Of a stretch of 64,000 bases of DNA, positions 26,672 to 35,035 are shown in pieces. The stretch is from Streptomyces violaceorubidus (lineage in GTDB: Bacteria > Actinomycetota > Actinomycetes > Streptomycetales > Streptomycetaceae). The notes under the pieces were generated by a model. The model was not told the DNA's origin. It saw only the letters and a program-made list of their open reading frames with translations, and did not search any database. The stretch lies in NCBI RefSeq assembly GCF_000717995.1, contig NZ_JODM01000029.1, positions 18,274 to 82,273 on the forward strand, in the 5' to 3' direction. The position numbers were made by a program, and so were the translations under genes. Position 1 is the stretch's first letter, and every line of letters begins with the position of its first letter.

Positions 26672-27685
26672 ATGACCAGCAAAACCCCCGCAGCCCCCGG
26701 CACCCACGGCGCCGTCCTCGCCGACCCCGTACCCGAGCAGGACCGCCCGCTCGTCGAACTGCGCGGCGCCGGCAAGTCCTACGGCAACATCCGCGCCCTG
26801 CACGGAGTGGACCTCACCATCCACCCCGGCAGGGTGACCTGCGTGCTCGGTGACAACGGTGCCGGCAAGTCCACCCTCATCAAGATCATCTCCGGGCTGC
26901 ACCAGCACACCGAGGGCGAGTTCCTCGTCGACGGCGAGGCCGTGCGCTTCGCCACCCCGCGCGACGCCCTGGCCCGCGGCATCGCCACGGTCTACCAGGA
27001 CCTCGCGACCGTCCCGCTGATGCCGGTGTGGCGCAACTTCTTCCTCGGCTCCGAGATGACCAAGGGCCCCTGGCCCGTGCGCCGCCTCGACATCGCCCGC
27101 ATGAAGCGGACCGCCGACACGGAACTGCGCAACATGGGCATCGTCCTGGACGACCTCGAACAGCCCATCGGCACCCTCTCCGGCGGCCAGCGCCAGTGCG
27201 TCGCCATCGCCCGCGCCGTCTACTTCGGCGCCCGCGTCCTGATCCTCGACGAGCCCACCGCCGCGCTCGGCGTCAAGCAGTCGGGCGTGGTCCTCAAGTA
27301 CATCGCCGCCGCCCGCGAACGCGGCCTCGGCGTCATCTTCATCACCCACAACCCCCACCACGCCTACATGGTCGGCGACCACTTCAGCGTGCTGCGTCTG
27401 GGCACCCTCGAACTGAGCGCGGCCCGCGCCGACATCACCCTCGAAGCGCTCACCAACCACATGGCCGGCGGCGCCGAACTCGCCGCCCTCAAGCACGAGC
27501 TGGCGCAGGTCGGCGGGGTCGACGTTCAGGCGCTGCCCGACGACGCGGGCGATGCGGCGAAGGCCGCCGCGCCCGATACTGCCGACAGGACCGGCGCCGC
27601 CGCCTCCGCCGCCTCGGGCAGCACCGCATCCGACAGCACCGCATCCGACAGCACCGCATCCGGCACCGCCGAAGGGAAGGCCTGA
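26672..27685 (+). CDS. Sugar ABC transporter ATP-binding protein (single NBD)
   Basis: A 337-residue ATPase with one nucleotide-binding domain: Walker [10 protein letters not shown] (about residues 67-75), Q-loop [10 protein letters not shown], signature LSGGQRQ, Walker [11 protein letters not shown] and H-loop [10 protein letters not shown]. Rbs/Mgl-type ATPases usually have two domains; this FrcA-like half must dimerise. The C-terminal ~60 residues are an Ala/Ser/Asp-rich tail with three tandem copies of a five-residue unit encoded by 15-bp repeats, not expected to be part of the catalytic core. It lies 6 bp after the permease and 2 bp before iolE. Confidence 0.93.
   Translation: MTSKTPAAPGTHGAVLADPVPEQDRPLVELRGAGKSYGNIRALHGVDLTIHPGRVTCVLGDNGAGKSTLIKIISGLHQHTEGEFLVDGEAVRFATPRDALARGIATVYQDLATVPLMPVWRNFFLGSEMTKGPWPVRRLDIARMKRTADTELRNMGIVLDDLEQPIGTLSGGQRQCVAIARAVYFGARVLILDEPTAALGVKQSGVVLKYIAAARERGLGVIFITHNPHHAYMVGDHFSVLRLGTLELSAARADITLEALTNHMAGGAELAALKHELAQVGGVDVQALPDDAGDAAKAAAPDTADRTGAAASAASGSTASDSTASDSTASGTAEGKA
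27621..27665 (+). repeat. Three 15-bp tandem repeats inside the ABC ATPase tail
   Basis: Three near-identical units GCACCGCATCCGACA at 27621, 27636 and 27651, in frame (Ser-Thr-Ala-Ser-Asp). Slippage would lengthen or shorten the disordered tail by five residues without a frameshift. Confidence 0.9.
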
Positions 27686-27687
27686 GC

Positions 27688-28590
27688 ATGACCTCTGCCC
27701 TCGACCGCATCCGCGTCGGCTCGGCCCCCGACTCCTGGGGCGTCTGGTTCCCCGACGACCCCCGGCAGGTGCCGTGGGAACGGTTCCTGGACGAGGTCGC
27801 CGAGGCCGGCTACGACTGGATCGAGCTGGGCCCCTACGGCTACCTCCCCACCGACCCGGCCCGGCTCACCGACGAGGTGACCCGGCGCGGACTCAAGGTC
27901 TCCGCGGGCACCATCTTCTGCGGCCTGCACCGCGGCCCCTCCGAATGGGACGCCACCTGGGAACAGGTCGGCCGCGTCGCCGCCCTCACCCGGGCCATGG
28001 ACGCCAAGCACCTCGTCGTCATCCCGTCCTTCTGGCGCGACGACAAGACCGCCGAGATCCTGGAGCCCCCGGAGCTGACCGGCGAGCAGTGGACCCACCT
28101 CACCCGGGGCATGGAGCGCCTGGGCCGCGAGGTACGGGACACCTACGGCCTGGACATCGTCGTCCACCCGCACGCCGACACCCACATCGACACCGAGGAG
28201 CACGTCGAGCGCTTCCTCGACGCCACCGACTCCGACCTGGTGAACCTCTGCCTGGACACCGGTCACTACGCCTACTGCGGCGGCGACAGCGTCAAGCTGA
28301 TCAAGACCTACGGCGAGCGCATCGGCTACCTCCACCTCAAGCAGGTCGACCCGGAGATCCTGGCCGGAGTGCGGGAGGGCGGGGTGCCGTTCGGCCCGGC
28401 CGTGCAGCGCGGCGTGATGTGCGAGCCGCCCGGCGGTGTGCCGGAGCTGGGCCCGGTGCTCACCGCCGCCCAGGAACTCGGCGTGGACCTGTTCGCCATC
28501 GTCGAGCAGGACATGTACCCCTGCGAGCCGGACAAACCGCTGCCCATCGCGGTACGCACCCGGAAGTTCCTGCGCTCCTGCGGCGCCTGA
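27688..28590 (+). CDS. iolE: myo-Inosose-2 dehydratase
   Basis: A 300-residue TIM-barrel enzyme of the sugar isomerase/epimerase superfamily that dehydrates 2-keto-myo-inositol to the trihydroxycyclohexane dione used by IolD. The N-terminus GSAPDSWGVWFPDDPRQVPW and the motif DWIELGPYGYLPTDP are strongly IolE-like. Metal-site residues are plausible in HPHADTHI, CLDTGHYAY, YLHLKQVDP and IVEQDMYPCEPD. It is the last gene of the transporter operon, ending in a strong hairpin. Confidence 0.9.
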   Translation: MTSALDRIRVGSAPDSWGVWFPDDPRQVPWERFLDEVAEAGYDWIELGPYGYLPTDPARLTDEVTRRGLKVSAGTIFCGLHRGPSEWDATWEQVGRVAALTRAMDAKHLVVIPSFWRDDKTAEILEPPELTGEQWTHLTRGMERLGREVRDTYGLDIVVHPHADTHIDTEEHVERFLDATDSDLVNLCLDTGHYAYCGGDSVKLIKTYGERIGYLHLKQVDPEILAGVREGGVPFGPAVQRGVMCEPPGGVPELGPVLTAAQELGVDLFAIVEQDMYPCEPDKPLPIAVRTRKFLRSCGA

Positions 28591-28597
28591 GGACGGC

Positions 28598-28628
28598 CGC
28601 GCCGGCGGGGGAGCGTCCCGCCGGCGCG
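28598..28628 (+). terminator. Hairpin terminator of the transporter-iolE operon
   Basis: Perfect 12-bp stem beginning CGCGCCGGCGGG with a 7-base loop, 8 bp after the iolE stop. No U-tract, as is common in Streptomyces. Confidence 0.8.
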
Positions 28629-28704
28629 CCGTTCGGCGGGCCGAGGCCGGTGGTGCGCGTTAGCGTGCGAGCACTGACACCTCGTCCCGCTCCGGGAGGC
28701 ACCC

Positions 28705-29118
28705 ATGTCCTCGCGTCTCAACCCGTACCTCAGCTTCGACGGCGACGCCCGTCAGGCGATGGAGTTCTACGAGCAGGTCTTCGGCGGCACCCTGGCCCTG
28801 AACACCTTCGGCGAGTCCGGCATGCCGGACCCCGCCTACGCCGACAAGATCATGCACGCCATGCTGGAGACCCGGGGCGGCTTCACCCTGATGGCCTCCG
28901 ACACCCCGCCCGGCATGGAGTACAGGCCGGGCAGCAACTTCTCGGTGAGTCTCAGCGGCGACGACGCGACCGAGCTGCGCGGCTACTGGGAGAAGCTGTC
29001 CGCCGGCGGTTCCGTCTCCGTGCCCCTGGAGAAGCAGATGTGGGGCGACGTCTTCGGGATGTGCACGGACCGGTTCGGCGTCCCCTGGATGGTGAACATC
29101 AGCGAGCCGGCGAGCTGA
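28705..29118 (+). CDS. VOC/PhnB-like glyoxalase-fold protein
   Basis: A 137-residue vicinal-oxygen-chelate protein of the PhnB/3-demethylubiquinone-methyltransferase-like type: start SRLNPYLSFDGDARQAMEFY, then YEQVFGGTL, and the C-terminal half GDVFGMCTDRFGVPWMVNI. Such proteins are often stand-alone and of uncertain substrate. A GGGAGG ribosome site precedes the ATG. It lies downstream of the iolE terminator, so it is probably expressed separately, and is convergent with iolG. Confidence 0.85.
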   Translation: MSSRLNPYLSFDGDARQAMEFYEQVFGGTLALNTFGESGMPDPAYADKIMHAMLETRGGFTLMASDTPPGMEYRPGSNFSVSLSGDDATELRGYWEKLSAGGSVSVPLEKQMWGDVFGMCTDRFGVPWMVNISEPAS

Positions 29119-29150
29119 CCGGGCAGCCCGCCGGACCGTGGCCCCGCCGC

Positions 29151-30155
29151 TCAGCCGCGCCGCACCTCCGCGATCGTCACCGGCCGGTGCTCGTGCAGCG
29201 ACAGGGTGCACGCCTCGGCGATCCAGCCCGCCTCCAGTGCGTCCTCGACCGTGCAGGGCGAGGTGCGGGTACCGGCGACGACCTCGGTGAACGCGGTCAG
29301 CTCGGCGCGGTAGGCGGCAGTGAAGCGGTCCATGAAGAAGTCGTGCGGAGTACCGGCCGGGAACGTCGCACCGGGCTCGACCGAGCGCAGCGGCAGCCTG
29401 TCCTCCAGTCCGACGGCGATCGAGTCGTCGAAGCCGTGGATCTCCATCCGGACGTCGTAACCGCGGGCGTTGTGGCGGCTGTTGGAGACCACGGCGACGG
29501 TGCCGTCGTCCAGGGTGAGGATCGCGCCGGTGGTGTCCGCGTCACCCGCCTCCCGGATGAAGTCGGCACCGCGGTTGCCGCCGACGGCGTACACCTCGCT
29601 CACCTCCCGGCCGGTCACCCAGCGGATCGAGTCGAAGTCGTGCACCGAGCAGTCCCGGAAGATGCCCCCGGAGGCGGCGACGTACGCGGCGGGCGGCGGC
29701 GCCGGGTCCAGCGTGGTCGCCCGCACGGTGTGCAGCGTGCCCAGCTCTCCGCCGCGCACGGCGGCGCGCGCGGCGGCGAACCCGGCGTCGAAGCGGCGCT
29801 GGTAGCCGATCTGGACCGGCACGTCATGGCCCGCGAGCGCCTTGAGCACCTCGACGCCCTCGGTCATGGTGCGGGCGACGGGCTTCTCGCAGAAGACGGG
29901 CACCCCGGCCTCGACGGCGGCCAGGATCAGGTCCGGGTGGGCGTCGGTCGCCGCCGCGACCACCACACCGTCCACCCCGGCGGCGAGCACCGCCTCGGGC
30001 GAGCCGGCGACCTCGGCGCCGAACCGCTCGGCGGCGGCCCGCGCGGCGTCCGCGAACGGGTCGGCCACGACGAGCGAGGTGACGGCGTCGAGTCCGGCGA
30101 GGGTCTCGGCGTGGAAGGCGCCGATGCGGCCGAGGCCGAGGATTCCGATACGCAT
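29151..30155 (-). CDS. iolG: Inositol 2-dehydrogenase (Gfo/Idh/MocA family)
   Basis: A 334-residue NAD-dependent dehydrogenase oxidising myo-inositol to 2-keto-myo-inositol, the entry reaction. Rossmann motif GILGLGRIGAFHAETL at the N-terminus, the family motif VFCEKPVARTMTEG (EKP, with catalytic Lys), and the catalytic region GGIFRDCSVHDFDSIRWVTG with Asp/His of the IolG type. ATG chosen at the start of the Rossmann strand. It follows the phytanoyl-CoA-dioxygenase-like gene (68-bp gap) on the same strand, so both are probably one transcript from the promoter next to the LacI gene. Confidence 0.9.
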   Translation of the reverse strand: MRIGILGLGRIGAFHAETLAGLDAVTSLVVADPFADAARAAAERFGAEVAGSPEAVLAAGVDGVVVAAATDAHPDLILAAVEAGVPVFCEKPVARTMTEGVEVLKALAGHDVPVQIGYQRRFDAGFAAARAAVRGGELGTLHTVRATTLDPAPPPAAYVAASGGIFRDCSVHDFDSIRWVTGREVSEVYAVGGNRGADFIREAGDADTTGAILTLDDGTVAVVSNSRHNARGYDVRMEIHGFDDSIAVGLEDRLPLRSVEPGATFPAGTPHDFFMDRFTAAYRAELTAFTEVVAGTRTSPCTVEDALEAGWIAEACTLSLHEHRPVTIAEVRRG

Positions 30156-30223
30156 GTGCTGTGCTGCTCCTTGCTCGGGGTGCGGGGTGTCCGTGCCGGG
30201 GCCCGTGCCCCGTACGCCCCCCT

Positions 30224-31396
30224 TCACCGGCTCTCTCGTCGTACCCGGCCCGCCCGCAGTTCGGCGCGCAGCGCCTGGGGCGTCCACTCCTCGCGCAGCG
30301 CCCGCCGTACGACCTCCGCCTGGGAGGGCGGGGCCAGGCCGCCGACCGGCGGGTCGCGGTCGAGGTTGGTGGGGAAGGGGTACCCTTCCGCGCTCGCGGC
30401 GACCACCTGCTCCAGCCACCGCTCGCCCACGCCCTCGGCCTTCCGCCTCAGCAGCACCGGGTAGACGGCCTCCACCACCGCCTGCCGGTCCACGCTCTCC
30501 ATGGCCCGGCCGAACGCGGAGGAGATCTGCAGCAGGTTGGCCGTCCGGCGGACGTCCGCCGAGCGGTTGGCGCCCGCGGCGTGGAACAGCGCGGGGTTGA
30601 AGAACACCGCGTCGCCCCCGGCCAGCGGCAACTGCACGTGGTGCGCCTCGAAGCAGGCCCGGAACTTGGGCAGGCGCCAGGCCAGGTAGCCCGGCTCGTA
30701 CTTCTGGGAGTGCGGCAGGTACATCGTGGGCCCCGACTCCAGCGGCATGTCGCAGTGCGCGACCGCGCCCTGGAGGGTGAGTACCGGGGACAGGCGGTGC
30801 ACGTGCGCCGGGTACGCGGCGGCGGCCTCGCCCGAGAGGAAGCCCAGGTGGTAGTCGCGGTGCGCGCTCTGGGCGGCTCCGCCCGGGTTGACCACGTTGA
30901 CCTGGGAGGTGACCTGGTAGCCGGGGCCGAGCCAGGCGCGGGCGACCAGGGCCAGGGCGTCGTTGGCGTAGTACGCGGCGAACGCCTCCGGATCGCGCAG
31001 GGCCGCCTTCTCCAGGGCGTTCCACACCCGGTCGTTGGCCCCGGGCGCGGCGAAGTGGTCACCGGCGGCGGCTCCCGAGGCGCGCTGCTCGGAGATCAGC
31101 GCGTCGAACACGGCGGTGACCCGGTCGACCACCGCCGGGTCCGGGAAGGCGCGCCGCAGGAGGACGATGCCGGGGCCGTCGGCGAGGGCGTGGACGAGTT
31201 CGGCCGCCGTCCCCGGGTCGTCGCGCAGCTCCCCGGCGTCGTACAGGGGGACGTTCCGCTCCACGGCGGCGGCCCGCGGGTACGCGGCCGGGTCGGTCCG
31301 CTGCCCGACGAGGGCGCGGAAGGCGTCGAGGTCGCAGTCCTGTTCGGACAGCGGGGCACGGTGGGCACGCGGGCCGGGGAGGGGCGCTCGGGACAT
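30224..31396 (-). CDS. Phytanoyl-CoA dioxygenase (PhyH)-like oxygenase
   Basis: A 390-residue Fe(II)/2-oxoglutarate-dependent oxygenase. The iron facial triad is H179-x-D181 (AHRDYH) with the distal His at H272 (LFHAAGANRS), and Arg283/284 can bind 2-oxoglutarate. Other landmarks are QGAVAHCDMPLESGPTMYLPHS and GDAVFFNPALFHAAG. Substrate is unknown. Its place at the head of the iolG transcript, divergent from a LacI regulator with a palindrome between them, suggests it hydroxylates or opens an inositol-related or other polyol metabolite (inference). Confidence 0.83.
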   Translation of the reverse strand: MSRAPLPGPRAHRAPLSEQDCDLDAFRALVGQRTDPAAYPRAAAVERNVPLYDAGELRDDPGTAAELVHALADGPGIVLLRRAFPDPAVVDRVTAVFDALISEQRASGAAAGDHFAAPGANDRVWNALEKAALRDPEAFAAYYANDALALVARAWLGPGYQVTSQVNVVNPGGAAQSAHRDYHLGFLSGEAAAAYPAHVHRLSPVLTLQGAVAHCDMPLESGPTMYLPHSQKYEPGYLAWRLPKFRACFEAHHVQLPLAGGDAVFFNPALFHAAGANRSADVRRTANLLQISSAFGRAMESVDRQAVVEAVYPVLLRRKAEGVGERWLEQVVAASAEGYPFPTNLDRDPPVGGLAPPSQAEVVRRALREEWTPQALRAELRAGRVRRESR

Positions 31397-31430
31397 CGTC
31401 GTCCTTTCGCTGACAGGGGCGACGCGGTGC

Positions 31431-31450
31431 TGTCATTCTTGTCCTGACAA
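31431..31450. promoter_or_regulatory. Palindromic operator between PhyH-like and LacI genes
   Basis: TTGTC and GACAA around CT (31439-31450), a perfect 5+2+5 palindrome, with an extra TGTCA at 31431-31435 that also pairs with TGACA at 31445-31449. It sits 77-96 bp before the LacI start and 35-54 bp before the PhyH-like start, a typical place for autoregulation and divergent repression. Confidence 0.65.
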
Positions 31451-31526
31451 ACGCGTCGAACAACCAGCAGGCGGCCATCAAAAACCCCTCAGAGCGTGCC
31501 GCGCGGACCAAGCCGAGGAGCCGGTC

Positions 31527-32573
31527 ATGGGGCACCCCTTTCCGATCCGTGAGATCGCCCGGCAGGCGGGCCTGAGCGAGGCCACCGTCGACCGGGTGCT
31601 CAACGGCCGCGGCGGCGTGCGCGAGAGCACCGCGTACGAGGTGCACCGGGCCATCGCCGACCTGGACCGCCAGCGCACCCAGGTCCGGCTGGTCGGCCGC
31701 ACGTTCATGTGCGACATCGTGATGCAGGCGCCGGAGCGCTTCTCCAGCGCCGTGCGGGCCGCGCTGGAGGCCGAACTGCCCGCCCTGCACCCCGCGGTGG
31801 TGCGCTGCCGCTTCCACTTCCGCGAGACCGGCCCGGCCGGGGAGCTGGCCCGCACCCTGGACCGGATCGCCCGGCGCGGCTCCCAGGGGGTGATCCTGAA
31901 GGCTCCGGACGTCCCCGAGGTGACCGCCGCCGTGAGCCGGCTGACCGCCGCGGGCGTCCCCGTCGTCACCCTGGCGACCGACCTGCCGGCCAGCCCCCGG
32001 GTGGCCTACGTCGGCATCGACGACCGGGCGGCCGGCGCGACCGCCGCCTACCTCATGGGCCAGTGGCTCGGCGACCGCCCCGGCAACGTCCTCACCAGCC
32101 TCAGCAGCGGCTTCTTCCGCAACGAGGAGGAGCGCGAGATGGGCTTCCGCGGTGTCATGCGGGTCCGGCACCCCGGGCGGGTGCTCGTCGAGATCGCCGA
32201 GGGACAGGGCCTGGACGCCACCCAGTACGACCTGGTGCGGGCCGCGCTGGAACGCGACCCGGAGATCCGGGCGGTCTACTCGATGGGCGGCGGCAACATC
32301 GCCACCCTGCGCGCCTTCGCGGACCTCGGCCGCCCCTGCGAGGTGTTCGTCGCCCACGACCTCGACCAGGACAACACCCGTCTGCTGCGCGAGCGCCGCC
32401 TGTCCGTCGTCCTCCACCACGACCTGCGCCAGGACCTGCGCGAGGCCTGCCGCCACGTGATGCGGGCCCACGGCGCCCTGCCGTCCGCCGGTCCGGCGCG
32501 GCCGTCGGCGATCCAGGTCGTCACCCCGCACAACATGCCGCCGGACACGCCCTTCGAGACGGCGACCGGGTGA
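31527..32573 (+). CDS. LacI family transcriptional regulator
   Basis: A 348-residue regulator. The helix-turn-helix is at residues 5-28 (IREIARQAGLSEATVDRVLNG) with the hinge near residues 45-60, followed by a periplasmic-binding-protein-like sensor domain (GVILKAPDVPEVTAAVSRL, VAYVGIDDRAAGATAAYLM, VYSMGGGNIATLRAF). ATG preceded by GAGGAG at six-base spacing. Its sensor domain is of the sugar/inositol type also used by ABC binding proteins, so inositol or an inositol derivative is a reasonable effector (inference). It is divergent from PhyH-iolG and convergent with the second Gfo/Idh gene. Confidence 0.9.
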   Translation: MGHPFPIREIARQAGLSEATVDRVLNGRGGVRESTAYEVHRAIADLDRQRTQVRLVGRTFMCDIVMQAPERFSSAVRAALEAELPALHPAVVRCRFHFRETGPAGELARTLDRIARRGSQGVILKAPDVPEVTAAVSRLTAAGVPVVTLATDLPASPRVAYVGIDDRAAGATAAYLMGQWLGDRPGNVLTSLSSGFFRNEEEREMGFRGVMRVRHPGRVLVEIAEGQGLDATQYDLVRAALERDPEIRAVYSMGGGNIATLRAFADLGRPCEVFVAHDLDQDNTRLLRERRLSVVLHHDLRQDLREACRHVMRAHGALPSAGPARPSAIQVVTPHNMPPDTPFETATG

Positions 32574-32585
32574 CCCGCGGCGCCG

Positions 32586-33749
32586 TCACCCGGACGTCTC
32601 GGGGCTGACCCAGGTGCCGCGCTCCGCCGACCGGGCCATCGCGTCCAGCACGGCCGCGCTGTGCACGGCGTCCGCCGGGGTGGCGCCGTACGGGGTGCCC
32701 TCGGCGATCGAGCGCAGGAAGCGGTGGGCCTCCACCACCTTCAGGTCGTCGTACCCCATGGCGTTCGCGGCCCCCGGCTGGAAGGCGGCGAACTCGCCGT
32801 CCCCGGGGCCGACGTACACGGTGCTCACGGGCTGGTCCTGGTACTGCGTGCCGCGACTGACGCCCAGTTCGTTCATGCGGCGGAAGTCCCAGAACACCGC
32901 GCCCCTGGTGCCGTGCACCTCGAAGCCGTAGTTGTTCTGCTCGCCGACGGAGACCCGGCAGGCCTCCAGGACACCGCGGGCGCCGGAGGCGAAGCGGAGC
33001 AGGCAGTTGACGTAGTCCTCGTTCTCGACCGGGCCCAACTCGCCGCCCGCGGCGCGCGCGTGTCCGGCGGTGGCGGCGGCGGGACGGGCCCGCTCCGGCA
33101 GGAAGACCGCCGTGTCGGCGGTCAGCGACGCGATGTCGCCGAGCAGGAACCAGGCCAGGTCCGCGCCGTGCGAGGCCAGGTCGCCGAGCACCCCGCTGCC
33201 GCCGCGCTCGCGTTCGTAGCGCCAGGTCAGCGCGCCTTCCGGGTGGGCCGCGTAGTCGCTGAAGAGGCGGATGCGGACATGGGTGACGCGGCCCAGCTCC
33301 CCGGCGGCGATCAGATCGCGGGCGGCCTCCACGGCCGGGGCGTTGCGGTAGTTGAAGCCGACCGCGCCCTGCACACCGGCCTCGGTCACCGCGTCCGCCA
33401 CCGCCCGCGCGTCGTCGGTGGACAGGCCCACCGGCTTCTCCACCCAGATGTGCTTGCCCGCCCCGGCCATCGCCACGGCGATCTCGCGGTGCAGGAAGTT
33501 GGGGGCGGTGATGCTGACCGCGTGCACCCGCGGGTCCGCCGCCACCTCGCGCCAGTCGCGGGTCGTCGAGGCGAACCCGTACTGCGCGGCGGCCTCCTCG
33601 GCCCGCCCCGGCACCTCCTCGGCGACCGTCACCAGTTCCGGGCGCAGCGCGAGGTGCGGATAGTGGTGGCGGACCCGGGCGTACGCCTGGGTGTGCACCC
33701 GGCCCATCCAGCCGAAACCGACGACGGCGACACCGAGTGCCTCGACCAT
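32586..33749 (-). CDS. Gfo/Idh/MocA family oxidoreductase (second inositol-type dehydrogenase)
   Basis: A 387-residue NAD(P)-dependent dehydrogenase. Rossmann motif VAVVGFGWMGRVHTQAYARV, the EKP motif HIWVEKPVGLSTDDA, and the catalytic segment RGGSGVLGDLASHGADLAWFLLG. It is longer than IolG and of the IolX/IolW or scyllo-inositol dehydrogenase-like class, so it may act on another inositol stereoisomer or a related sugar. ATG preceded by GAGGGG. Its promoter region contains three TGTC/GACA palindromes and is shared with the decayed GntR gene. Confidence 0.85.
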   Translation of the reverse strand: MVEALGVAVVGFGWMGRVHTQAYARVRHHYPHLALRPELVTVAEEVPGRAEEAAAQYGFASTTRDWREVAADPRVHAVSITAPNFLHREIAVAMAGAGKHIWVEKPVGLSTDDARAVADAVTEAGVQGAVGFNYRNAPAVEAARDLIAAGELGRVTHVRIRLFSDYAAHPEGALTWRYERERGGSGVLGDLASHGADLAWFLLGDIASLTADTAVFLPERARPAAATAGHARAAGGELGPVENEDYVNCLLRFASGARGVLEACRVSVGEQNNYGFEVHGTRGAVFWDFRRMNELGVSRGTQYQDQPVSTVYVGPGDGEFAAFQPGAANAMGYDDLKVVEAHRFLRSIAEGTPYGATPADAVHSAAVLDAMARSAERGTWVSPETSG

Positions 33750-33793
33750 GAGAGCCCCTCTTCGGACCGGTCCGTGAGCTGTCCAGCGTGATC

Positions 33794-33848
33794 TGTCCAG
33801 GACACCCTGGGCGGGCATCGGCATCATGTCAACCTTTTGACAGGACAA
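33794..33848. promoter_or_regulatory. Cluster of TGTC/GACA palindromes in divergent promoter
   Basis: Three overlapping dyads: TGTCC-A-GGACA (33794-33804), TGTCAA-cctt-TTGACA (33827-33842) and TTGAC-AG-GACAA (33837-33848). The last differs by one base from a perfect palindrome and matches the site at 31439-31450. They lie between the Gfo/Idh gene and the GntR remnant; the intact neighbour is the likely controlled gene. Confidence 0.55.
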
Positions 33849-33872
33849 AGCACTCGCTCAGGGAGGGCAACC

Positions 33873-34016
33873 ATGCCGAACCAAGCCCGTCCGGGCACCG
33901 GGGAGCAGGCCAAACAGCGTGCGCTCGGGCAGCCGCGGCAGGCGATCCTGCGCGGCGACATGGCACCCGCGCAGCGGCTGGTGGAGAACGAACTCGCCGA
34001 GCAGTTCGGCGTGACC
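33873..34016 (+). pseudogene. GntR regulator, N-terminal fragment
   Basis: ATG with a GGGAGGG ribosome site opens a GntR (FadR/VanR-type) N-terminus: ALGQPRQAILRGDMAPAQRL, then VENELAEQFGVTR, the first half of the winged helix. Homology stops in the recognition helix at about 34016; the frame then runs into unrelated codons and ends at 34040. The rest of the DNA-binding domain and the whole effector domain are missing, so it cannot function as a regulator. The break coincides with an inverted repeat (GTGACC-cgaa-GGTCAC, 34011-34026). Confidence 0.85.
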
Positions 34017-34648
34017 CGAAGGTCACCCTCGCGTGCCTGACCTTCGGCGAGCGCGGCGAGTCCGCCAAGGCCTGGCGGGAGGGGAGGACGCTGGCGGAGA
34101 TCAAGGCGCTGCGCCGGGAGGAGGCCGAGAGGTCCGCCGCCACCCTGGGCGCCGAGGTCCGCTTCTTCGACGCCGGCGACTACCCGCTGGCCGTCACCCC
34201 GGAGCTGACCGACCGGCTCGTCGAGGTCTACCGCGCCACCCAGCCCGACGTCGTGCTCACCCACCCCGTCGAGGACCCGTACAACGGCGACCACCCGGCC
34301 GCCAACCGCATGGCCCTGGAGGCACGCGTCCTCGCCCAGGCCATCGGCTACCCGGGCGAGGGCGAGATCATCGGCGCTCCGCCCGTCTTCTACTTCGAGC
34401 CGCACCAGCCCGAGATGAGCGGCTTCCGGCCCGAGGTGCTGCTCGACATCACCGAGGGGTGGGAGACCAAGCGCAAGGCGATGGAGTGCCTCGCCGCCCA
34501 GCGGCACCTGTGGGACTACTACACCGACCTCGCCGTCCGCCGGGGCGTCCAGCTCAGGCGCAACGCGGGTCCCCTGGGCCTGGCGCACCGGACCATGGCC
34601 GAGGCGTACATGCGCCCGTACCCGCAGATCGCGAAGGAGCTGGCATGA
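34013..34648 (+). pseudogene. PIG-L/LmbE-type hydrolase (4-oxalomesaconate hydratase-like), N-terminally truncated
   Basis: In another frame from the GntR fragment, homology to PIG-L family proteins begins abruptly at PKVTLACLTFGERGESAK and runs to the natural stop. It includes the Zn-ligand-type segment VVLTHPVEDPYNGDHPAANRMALEAR. The N-terminal ~35 residues with the AHPDD-like metal motif are gone and no start codon belongs to it. The C-terminal half (HQPEMSGFRPEVLLDITEGWETK) is like the 4-oxalomesaconate hydratase branch of protocatechuate/gallate degradation. Its stop overlaps the next ATG (ATGA). Confidence 0.82.
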
Positions 34649-35035
34649 GCGGCGTCGTCGTCACCAACCCGCCCAAGGCCGACGCCGGGGACGTCGAGGC
34701 ACTCGCCGGGTACGGCGTGGCGACCCTCGGCGAGGCCATGGGCCGCACCGGACTGCTCGGCCCGGGGACCCGCCCGGTCCAGCAGGGCGTACGGGTCGCG
34801 GGCACCGCGGTCACCGTGTTAGCTGGCCCGGGGACAACCTGATGATCCACGCGGCCGTGGAGCAGTGCGGCGAGGGCGACGTCCTCGTCGTCACCACCAC
34901 CTCCCCGTCCACCGACGGCCTGTTCGGCGAGCTGTTCGCCACCGCCCTCAAGCGGCGCGGCGTCCGCGGCGTCGTCATCAACGCGGGCATCCGCGACACC
35001 CGGGAACTGCGGGAGATGGGCTTCGCCGCGTGGTC
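34645..35035 (+). pseudogene. LigK/RraA-like 4-carboxy-4-hydroxy-2-oxoadipate aldolase, frameshifted and truncated
   Basis: ATG opens an RraA/LigK-type aldolase: VVTNPPKADAGDVEALAGYG, then ATLGEAMGRTGLLGPG. Around 34823 one base is missing; reading stops at 34842, while the true frame continues in another phase as PGDNLMIHAAVEQCGEGDV and GVVINAGIRDTRELREMGF. Similarity ends near 35035, about half way through the usual ~220-residue protein. With the two fragments upstream this is the relic of a protocatechuate-4,5-cleavage-type operon. The remaining ~195 bp up to the tRNA contain no recognisable gene. Confidence 0.82.
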
